23,189 nucleotides of DNA from contig JBCBYI010000037.1 of assembly GCA_039815945.1 (NCBI GenBank), positions 1-23,189 on the forward strand. The letters run 5' to 3'. A program made the translations under genes and the position numbers. Shown one piece after another: positions 15,985-21,746 of this stretch. Positions within the stretch are counted from its first letter, which is position 1, and each line of letters starts with the position of its first letter. The notes beneath the pieces are model-generated. The model was not told the origin of the DNA, ran no database searches, and worked only from the letters and a program-made list of their open reading frames with translations. Source of the stretch: UBA11606 sp039815945. GTDB lineage: Bacteria; Actinomycetota; Acidimicrobiia; Acidimicrobiales; Aldehydirespiratoraceae.

Positions 15985-16623
15985 ATGATCACGCTCCACG
16001 ACTACGTTCTCTCTGCGAACTGCTACAAGGTCCGCCTCCTGTTGTCCCTGCTCGAGCTCGAGTACGAGTCGGTCGCGGTCGACTTCCATCCCGGTCGCGA
16101 GCACAAGGGGACGGCATTCCGGGAGGTCAACCCGATGGGTCACATCCCGGTGCTGACCGACGGTGAGCACGTGCAACGCGACGCCCATGCGATCCTCGTC
16201 TACCTGGCGGCCTGCTACGACCGTGGCGGCACCTGGTATCCCGTCGACGATCCGGCTCGTCTCGGTGACACGGCGCAGTGGATGGCGTTCGCCGATGCGA
16301 CCGCGTCGACGCTGAGCGCGGCCCGGCTGGCGATCAATCTCGGCTACGACCTGGACCTCGACGCCGCCCGGCTCGGTGGCCACGAGGTCCTCCGAGTGCT
16401 CGACGAGCACCTGTGGTTCCAGGAGCGCGCCGGACACGACTGGCTCGTCGACGGCGCGACGCCGACGTTGGGCGATCTGGCCGTGTTCCCTGACGTCGTC
16501 CTCGCCGAGGAGGGCGGTGTGGACGTGCTCGACTATCCGGCGGTGCGGCGCTGGCTCGACCGGGTGAAGCAATGGCCCCGCTTCACGCTCATGCCGGGCG
16601 TGTTCCCGTTCACAACCAGCTGA
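15985..16623 (+). CDS. GST-like protein (NdmE-like candidate)
   Basis: A 212-residue protein of the glutathione S-transferase fold. An N-terminal thioredoxin-like domain (1-78) carries SANCYKVRLLL, cis-Pro in GHIPVLTDG and RDAHAILVYLA. An all-helical C-terminal domain (90-200) carries the N-capping-type motif TPTLGDLAVFPDV. It starts 6 nt after the reductase stop, in the same operon. Most actinobacteria make mycothiol rather than glutathione, so a catalytic GST role is not obvious. NdmE, a GST-like protein, is a structural subunit of the NdmCDE complex, and that is the role proposed here (inference). Maleylacetoacetate-isomerase-like activity is an alternative. Confidence 0.85.
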   Translation: MITLHDYVLSANCYKVRLLLSLLELEYESVAVDFHPGREHKGTAFREVNPMGHIPVLTDGEHVQRDAHAILVYLAACYDRGGTWYPVDDPARLGDTAQWMAFADATASTLSAARLAINLGYDLDLDAARLGGHEVLRVLDEHLWFQERAGHDWLVDGATPTLGDLAVFPDVVLAEEGGVDVLDYPAVRRWLDRVKQWPRFTLMPGVFPFTTS

Positions 16624-16631
16624 CGCTCAGC
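16619..16631. terminator. Small inverted repeat across two convergent stops
   Basis: GCTGA-CGC-TCAGC spans the TGA of the GST-like gene and the TGA of the convergent oxygenase gene, which are only 3 nt apart. The stem is 5 bp and no T-tract follows, so terminator function is uncertain. Confidence 0.2.
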
Positions 16632-17691
16632 CGACCCCATAGGCCTCCTGCATGCACGCCTCGACGTAGGCCCCGGCGCCGACCGGCGGATAGCGCGCGG
16701 GCCGCGCTTCGGACTGACAGCTGTCGAGCACGGCAACCGTTTCGAGCGGATCGATGTTGGAGAAGAACGGGATCGAGTGACGGTCGCGGGCACCGATGTT
16801 GACCGCTCGATGGACGGTCGATCGGTACAGGTCGTTGGTCCAGCGTTCGAGCAGGTCGCCGACGTTGACGATGAACGTGTCGGGCCGAGGTGGGACCGGG
16901 ATCCAGTCACCCGCCGGATTCAAGACCTCGAGCGCCTCGTGTTCGTCGGTCGCGAGCACGGTGAAGACGTCGTAATCGGAGTGGGCGCCGATTCCGAGGA
17001 CGTCGTCGCGACGTTCGGGCTGACCCGGGTAGCGCAGCAACCGCAGCTCGCCGATGGGTTTGGTCATCTTGGAGGTGAAGTGGTCCTCGTCGAGATCGAG
17101 CGATAGAGCGAACGCCCGGTAGAGCCGATCGCAGAGGGCCCGCATCTCGTCGTAGTAGGCCAAGACGTCGTCGCGGAACCCGTCGAGGTCGGGCCACTGG
17201 TTGCGCCCCCACCCGTAGGTGTCACCGTCGGCGTCCGGGTCGTGGGGTTCGAGTTCGAGACCGATGTCGAACGCCTCGTGAAGGTCGCCAGCGTTGTCGG
17301 GATCGGTGTTCTCCTCGAGCAGCCCGGTGTAGCCGCGCATCTTGTCGGAGTGCAGGATCGAAACGGCGGCCTTGGCGTCGCCGGGCAGCGCGAAGAACCG
17401 CTGCGTGGCCTCGAACGCTGCGTCGACGACGGCTGCGTCGACACCGTGCCCGGTGACATAGAAGAAGCCCACCTCGAGACATGCTCGGCGCAGTTGCTCA
17501 CCGATCCGCCGACGGGCCTCGAGATCGTCGTTCGTCATCGCCGTGAGGTCGACGTCGGGGATGTAGCGGAATGGGGGAGCGGTGGCGGCGGCCTCGGCCT
17601 GGGCCACGAGCCGGCTCGCGTTGCGGGCGCGCAATGTGGGTGCGGCGTTATCCCACCCGTCCCAGACCGGCGTCGACTCGCCAGTGGTCAT
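16627..17691 (-). CDS. 2OG/Fe(II) oxygenase, IPNS/thymine-7-hydroxylase-like (copy 2)
   Basis: A 354-residue non-heme iron oxygenase with an N-terminal extension of about 40 residues before the first conserved segment (YIPDVDL). LEVGFFYVTGHGV (72-84) is the DIOX_N hallmark. The iron triad is H237-x-D239 (GAHSDYD) and H294 (TVHRAV), and the 2OG anchor is R304-x-S306 in RHSIPFF. All catalytic residues are present, so a standard 2OG-dependent hydroxylase is expected. It is co-transcribed with the deaminase, whose stop overlaps this ATG (ATGA, 17691-17688). A nucleobase-type substrate is inferred from that coupling. It ends 3 nt from the convergent GST-like gene. Confidence 0.92.
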   Translation of the reverse strand: MTTGESTPVWDGWDNAAPTLRARNASRLVAQAEAAATAPPFRYIPDVDLTAMTNDDLEARRRIGEQLRRACLEVGFFYVTGHGVDAAVVDAAFEATQRFFALPGDAKAAVSILHSDKMRGYTGLLEENTDPDNAGDLHEAFDIGLELEPHDPDADGDTYGWGRNQWPDLDGFRDDVLAYYDEMRALCDRLYRAFALSLDLDEDHFTSKMTKPIGELRLLRYPGQPERRDDVLGIGAHSDYDVFTVLATDEHEALEVLNPAGDWIPVPPRPDTFIVNVGDLLERWTNDLYRSTVHRAVNIGARDRHSIPFFSNIDPLETVAVLDSCQSEARPARYPPVGAGAYVEACMQEAYGVG

Positions 17692-18173
17692 CGGTGGTTC
17701 CAGAACGCTACGTGTTGCGCCGCGATCGACTCTTCGAGCTCCCGGTATGGGCCTCGCACCTCTGTGCGGTTACGGCCGGCTGCGAACACCGTGCGACAGT
17801 CGAGGTCCTGGGTCGGATTCTGCTCGTCGCCCTCGGTGAGCTCGGCCAGGCGTTTCTCGCTCATGCCGTAGACCACGGTCCCGATCTCGGCCCAGTAGAT
17901 CGTGCCCGCACACATGCAACACGGCTCGACCGACGTGTAGAGCGTCGCACCCCGGAGTGTCTCGATCGGATACCCCCGGGCGGCGCGTCGGGCGAGGTTG
18001 GTCTCGGCATGGCCGGGGCCGGCGTCGATCGTGTATTCGTTGCCCCCCTCGCCGAGCACGGCCCCGGAGGCGTCGACGAGCACCGATCCGAACGGATGGT
18101 TGCCGTTGGCGACGGCTTCGTCGGCGAGTTCGATCGTGCGACGCAGGAAGCGGAGGTCGTCGTCGTGAGTCAC
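17688..18173 (-). CDS. Zinc-dependent nucleoside/guanine deaminase (CDA fold)
   Basis: A 161-residue cytidine-deaminase-fold hydrolase. Zinc ligands are H55 (HAE, with E57 as proton shuttle) and C85/C88 in EPCCMC. PFGSVLVD (27-34) is the substrate-side strand. The motif GTIYWAEIGTVVYG after the zinc cysteines is like bacterial and plant guanine/guanosine deaminases, so a guanine-type substrate is plausible. Cytosine, tRNA adenosine or ammeline deaminase are alternatives within the superfamily. The GTG start is set by TACATT six bases upstream. It is the first gene of a two-gene operon with oxygenase copy 2. Confidence 0.88.
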   Translation of the reverse strand: MTHDDDLRFLRRTIELADEAVANGNHPFGSVLVDASGAVLGEGGNEYTIDAGPGHAETNLARRAARGYPIETLRGATLYTSVEPCCMCAGTIYWAEIGTVVYGMSEKRLAELTEGDEQNPTQDLDCRTVFAAGRNRTEVRGPYRELEESIAAQHVAFWNHR

Positions 18174-18179
18174 GTAGCG

Positions 18180-18185
18180 AATGTA
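18180..18185 (-). promoter_or_regulatory. -10 box TACATT before the deaminase
   Basis: On the minus strand TACATT lies 6 nt before GTG 18173, giving a leaderless mRNA and fixing the GTG as the start. Confidence 0.5.
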
Positions 18186-18220
18186 TGAGTGACGCGTGAC
18201 CCACGGATCTCTCGTATGTG

Positions 18221-18240
18221 ACAGCGCTGTGAACGTTCAC
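18221..18240. promoter_or_regulatory. Two overlapping palindromes, candidate operator
   Basis: ACAGCGCTGT (18221-18230) and GTGAACGTTCAC (18229-18240) are perfect inverted repeats sharing two bases, in the middle of the 122-bp region between the divergent deaminase/oxygenase-2 and oxygenase-3 genes. A central AACGTT in a 12-bp palindrome is the form of many LacI-family operators, PurR being one. No transcription factor gene of that kind is in the window. Confidence 0.5.
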
Positions 18241-18283
18241 GTGCCCGAAACGACCGAGGCAAACGTCGGCAACACGCCGGGCG

Positions 18284-18289
18284 TACCGT
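18284..18289 (+). promoter_or_regulatory. -10 box TACCGT before oxygenase copy 3
   Basis: TACCGT ends 6 nt before ATG 18296. The candidate operator at 18221-18240 lies about 45-65 bp upstream of it. Confidence 0.5.
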
Positions 18290-18295
18290 TCGACC

Positions 18296-19336
18296 ATGTC
18301 GACCTTGACCTCCGACGGGCTCGCCGTCCCCGTCGACCTCACCCCCTGGTTCGACGGTGACGACACCGAACGTGACCGGGTTGCGGCTGCGGTCGGCGAG
18401 GCATGCTCGGCGTCGGGCTTCCTCGCCGTCACCGGCCATGGGGTGGACCCCGAGCTCATGACCCGAATGCTCGACGTGAGCGGGGCGTTCTTCGACCTGC
18501 CGGTGGCCGAGAAGCTGCGCTACCACCTCGACGACGCTGCCGCGAACCGCGGCTACGCCCCCTTCGAGTCCGAAGCGCTGGCCTACAGCCTCGGCCTCGA
18601 CTCCGAACCGGACCTCTTCGAGGCGTTCAACATCGGCCGCGAGGTGGTGCCCGACGGCGTGTCACCCGAGCTCGCCCGCACCTACTTCTCACCCAACGTC
18701 TGGCCCGACCGCCCGGCCGACATGCGAGATGTCTACCTCGCCTACTGGGACGCGTGTGAGGCGTTCGGCCGCACCCTGTGCGAGGTGTTCGCCCGAGCCC
18801 TCGGCCTGCCCGACGCGTACTTCGCGCCCTTCCTCGACCGCACGCCGAGCGTGATGCGGGTCAACAACTACCAGCGGCGCCCCGAACACGGTGTGCCGAA
18901 GCCTGACCAGCTGCGCATGGGGGCGCACAGCGACTACGGCAGCCTCACCGTGCTGCTCGCCGATCCCGTGCCCGGCTTCCAGATCCAGGATCGTGAGGGG
19001 GCGTATCACGACGTGTTGCCGCCCGAGAACGGTTTCCTCGTCAACCTCGGTGACCTGCTGGCCGAGTGGACCAACGACCGGTGGCGTTCGACGGTGCATC
19101 GGGTCGTACCGCCGCCGATCGACCAGCCCGGCGCGTTCCGTCGTCGGTCCGTCGCGTGGTTTCAGCAGCCGAACCACGACGCCGTGATCGAGGTCCTCGA
19201 CGTGTGCTGCGATGCGGACAATCCGCCGCGCTATCCGCCGACCACCTCGGGCGAGCACCTGATGGCGAAGCTCATGGGACCGCGGGCCGGCGCCGAGGTC
19301 GACGTCGACGCCGCGTTTCTTGCCGGCGCCGACTAG
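18296..19336 (+). CDS. 2OG/Fe(II) oxygenase, IPNS/thymine-7-hydroxylase-like (copy 3)
   Basis: A 346-residue non-heme iron oxygenase. VPVDLTPWF starts the first strand, CSASGFLAVTGHGV follows at about 37-50, the iron triad is H211-x-D213 (GAHSDYG) and H268 (TVHRVV), and the 2OG anchor is R283-x-S285 (RRSVAWF). All catalytic residues are intact. In plan it resembles isopenicillin N synthase relatives and fungal thymine 7-hydroxylase, which oxidises a methyl group on a nucleobase, a suggestive parallel in this setting. It is divergent from the deaminase gene and probably monocistronic. Its TAG overlaps the HNH gene's TAG on the other strand. Confidence 0.92.
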   Translation: MSTLTSDGLAVPVDLTPWFDGDDTERDRVAAAVGEACSASGFLAVTGHGVDPELMTRMLDVSGAFFDLPVAEKLRYHLDDAAANRGYAPFESEALAYSLGLDSEPDLFEAFNIGREVVPDGVSPELARTYFSPNVWPDRPADMRDVYLAYWDACEAFGRTLCEVFARALGLPDAYFAPFLDRTPSVMRVNNYQRRPEHGVPKPDQLRMGAHSDYGSLTVLLADPVPGFQIQDREGAYHDVLPPENGFLVNLGDLLAEWTNDRWRSTVHRVVPPPIDQPGAFRRRSVAWFQQPNHDAVIEVLDVCCDADNPPRYPPTTSGEHLMAKLMGPRAGAEVDVDAAFLAGAD

Positions 19337-19710
19337 AAGACTTGGCGCCGCAGGCGTCGGAGCTGACTGCGGATGTAGGGCCGGGCCTTGCGCTGGCCGC
19401 CCTGCTCGGCGATGCGCGTCTCCAGGGCCTCGAGCGCTCGGACGAGGCGGGTGCGGTCGACGGTCCAGCCGTTTGCGTCGCACTCGTCGGCCCAGTCGAC
19501 CAGGTTGCGGTGGCCGCGTCGTCCGTTGCAGCGGCGACAGGCCGCGACCTCGTTCTCGATCCACGACGGCCCGCCCTTGAGGCGAGGCACGATGTGCTCG
19601 GTCGTGGCGGCGACGAGATCGGTGTTGACCTCGCAGCCACACCAGACGCACGTCGCGCCGTCGCGGTCGAGGATCATCTCGAGGCGTCGACGCCGGCCGG
19701 GCTCGCTCAC
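19333..19710 (-). CDS. HNH endonuclease-type protein
   Basis: A 125-residue protein with a beta-beta-alpha-metal HNH motif: C-x2-C (CVWC), then TEHIVPRLKGGPSWIENEVAACRRCN with its own C-x2-C and the asparagine of the motif, followed by GRRGH. It has a basic C-terminal tail. HNH proteins cut DNA, but many stand-alone cellular copies in actinobacteria have no known role. It is not next to a phage terminase, methylase or CRISPR gene here. The GTG start at 19710 follows a CATGAT hexamer by 6 nt and the cyclase stop by 17 nt. Confidence 0.85.
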   Translation of the reverse strand: MSEPGRRRRLEMILDRDGATCVWCGCEVNTDLVAATTEHIVPRLKGGPSWIENEVAACRRCNGRRGHRNLVDWADECDANGWTVDRTRLVRALEALETRIAEQGGQRKARPYIRSQLRRLRRQVF

Positions 19711-19727
19711 CCGTTCATCATGACCGA

Positions 19728-20831
19728 CTAGCGCCGGATCTGATCACCCGGCTCCTTCTTGGCCTCGTACATGAGCGCGTCGGCCCGTTTGAACAGTTCG
19801 GCGCCGTCGGGATGCGTGATCGACGTCGTCTGGGCGAGCCCGATGCTGAGGGTCGTGCTCGGCTCGATGTCGGCGACATGGGAGAGGATGCGATCCATCA
19901 CGATCTCGGCCTGGTCGATGCCACAGTCGACGAGCAGCACACAGAATTCGTCCCCGCCGTAGCGAGCGAGCACGTCGTGATCTCGACATCCGCGTTCGAT
20001 CGACGCGGCGACGGCCCGCAGCACGGTGTCGCCGGTGGCGTGTCCGTGCACGTCGTTGATCGTCTTGAAGTCGTCGACGTCGATGTAGGCGAGCGTCACC
20101 GGCTTCGACTCGATGAGACTCTCGGTCAAGACCCGAGTCGTCGCTTCGCGAAGGCCTCGTCGGTTCAGCAGTCCGGTGAGGGAGTCTCGTCGCGCCTGGG
20201 CTTCGAGCCGCCGCGTTCGTTCGGTGAGGCGACGTTCGGCGTCGCGTGCACTGTCCTCGGAGCGGGCCCAGGCGGTGTCGATCTCGTTGAGCAGGCTGCG
20301 AAGGTAGGCATCGAAGACGAGCGCCGAATCGAATGTCGTGACCTTGTCGAAGGCGTCGAGCGCGGTGTCGGCCCGTCCCGGCGGGACCTCGGCGACGCAG
20401 CGCTCGAAGGTCTCTCGGAGGACGTCTTTGAGGATCCGCACCGAGCTGAGGAAGAGCTTCGGGCTCACGCCGATCCGCTTGTGGACCATGCCGATACGCA
20501 GCCGACTGTTGACGTACTCGGCGGAGAACTCGGCGTCGAAGATGTCGAGCACGTAGGTGCGCATCGCCTGGGACAGACGGAGCAGGGTGTCGGCGTCACC
20601 CACGACGACGGCGATCTCGTCGACTTCGAGTTGGCGTTCGTAGAACTCGTCGACGAGATGGTCGACGTGGGCGCCGATGAAATCGCGGCAGGCGTTCAGG
20701 GCGTCGAGATCATCGGCCCCGACGCCGACGAGATCGAGCCGAGACCAGATCTCGGCGTCGGTGATGCCGAGGTGTTCGCCCAGGCTGCGGTCGGTCGGCC
20801 GCGAGCTCGCGGTTCGGTCTTCCTGTCGCAC
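19728..20831 (-). CDS. Globin-coupled diguanylate cyclase
   Basis: A 367-residue cytoplasmic signalling protein. Residues about 20-170 match a globin-coupled sensor domain, with proximal haem ligand H117 in RIGMVHKRIGVSP. A short coiled coil follows (about 190-220), then a GGDEF domain from about 222. The active-site motif is an intact GGDEF in RYGGDEF, and RDHD five residues before it is the RxxD product-inhibition site. It should make cyclic di-GMP from two GTP in response to O2 or another gaseous haem ligand. No EAL domain is present. The GTG start at 20831 was chosen because the upstream frame is not domain-like and CACGAT lies 6 nt before it. It is divergent from the methyltransferase. 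Confidence 0.87.
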   Translation of the reverse strand: MRQEDRTASSRPTDRSLGEHLGITDAEIWSRLDLVGVGADDLDALNACRDFIGAHVDHLVDEFYERQLEVDEIAVVVGDADTLLRLSQAMRTYVLDIFDAEFSAEYVNSRLRIGMVHKRIGVSPKLFLSSVRILKDVLRETFERCVAEVPPGRADTALDAFDKVTTFDSALVFDAYLRSLLNEIDTAWARSEDSARDAERRLTERTRRLEAQARRDSLTGLLNRRGLREATTRVLTESLIESKPVTLAYIDVDDFKTINDVHGHATGDTVLRAVAASIERGCRDHDVLARYGGDEFCVLLVDCGIDQAEIVMDRILSHVADIEPSTTLSIGLAQTTSITHPDGAELFKRADALMYEAKKEPGDQIRR

Positions 20832-20932
20832 ATCACGATCGTGGCCGCGCTGTATGGCCGGTGCCGAGCTCGCCACGCTTCGTGGTGACAGGTGTGCTTG
20901 AGGACGCCGCGCCCGCGACGCAGACTGCGGGC

Positions 20933-21691
20933 ATGGACCACTGGTTCGAGGAGCTCGCCGATCACATGGGTCCGGCCTACCTGCGCTACTCATTCACGAA
21001 GGGCACCGCGAAGGAGGTCGACGAGTTGCTCCGCCGGGTACCGCTGGAACCGGGCGCCCGGATCCTCGACGTCGGCTGTGGTCCGGGTCGGCACGCACAC
21101 GAGCTCGGGCGGCGAGGCTTCGTCGTACACGGGGTCGACATCAGCCAGACCTTCGTCGACGTCGGCCGCGACGGTGCGCCCGACGGGGTGACCTTCGAGC
21201 GCATGGACGCGCGGGCGATGCCGTTCGACGCCGAGTTCGATCTCGTCTTGTCGGTCTGCCAGGGCGCCTTCGGCATGAGCGGCGGGCCGGCCGCAGGACC
21301 GACCCTCGATCCCGATGCGGAGATCCTCGACGGCATGGCCCGCGCGGTGAAGCCCGGCGGTGTCGTGGTGTTCACCGCGTTCAACGCCTACCTCCAGGTC
21401 GCCAACCTGATCGACGACAACGACTTCGACGCCGAGCGAGGCGTGCATCGCGAGACCACGGAGATTCGTGACGCCGGGGGAGCGGCCGCCGAGGTCGACC
21501 TCTGGACCACCTGCTTCACGCCCCGCGAGCTGCGGCTCCTGTGTGCATCGGTCGGCCTCACGGTCGAGTCGATCGGTGCGGCCGAGCCCGGTGACTGGTC
21601 GCCCCGTCCTCCCGACGTCGACTCGCCCGAGTTCCTGGTTCTCGCGCGGTCGTCCACAGGGCCCGATAGCGTGACACCGCTGTCTGCCTGA
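20933..21691 (+). CDS. Class I SAM-dependent methyltransferase
   Basis: A 252-residue Rossmann-fold methyltransferase. Motif I is ILDVGCGPGRHAHEL, motif II ends in GVDIS, FDLVLSVCQGAFGM is the motif IV region and AVKPGGVVVFTAFN is motif VI. A C-terminal strand pair DLWTTCFTPREL closes the fold. The acceptor is not identifiable. The ATG at 20933 lies 6 nt after CAGACT and 101 bp from the divergent cyclase start. It lies just before rpsA and could be an S1/RNA-associated enzyme or unrelated. Confidence 0.85.
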   Translation: MDHWFEELADHMGPAYLRYSFTKGTAKEVDELLRRVPLEPGARILDVGCGPGRHAHELGRRGFVVHGVDISQTFVDVGRDGAPDGVTFERMDARAMPFDAEFDLVLSVCQGAFGMSGGPAAGPTLDPDAEILDGMARAVKPGGVVVFTAFNAYLQVANLIDDNDFDAERGVHRETTEIRDAGGAAAEVDLWTTCFTPRELRLLCASVGLTVESIGAAEPGDWSPRPPDVDSPEFLVLARSSTGPDSVTPLSA

Positions 21692-21746
21692 CAGACCCGC
21701 GCGGTCCGATACCGCTCGGGTACCTCGATTCGCCGAGAAAAAACCA

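Noticed and set aside
14239..16572. A 777-codon open frame on the minus strand opposite the Rieske operon
   Set aside because: Low-complexity Arg/Val/Asp/Glu composition with no motifs, and it spans three well-supported plus-strand genes.
19333..19710. HNH gene as evidence of a homing element or phage
   Set aside because: No intron, intein, terminase or integrase features nearby; stand-alone HNH genes are common in actinobacteria.
19812..20888. A 358-codon plus-strand frame opposite the diguanylate cyclase
   Set aside because: It is a codon mirror of the cyclase, which has clear GGDEF and globin motifs.
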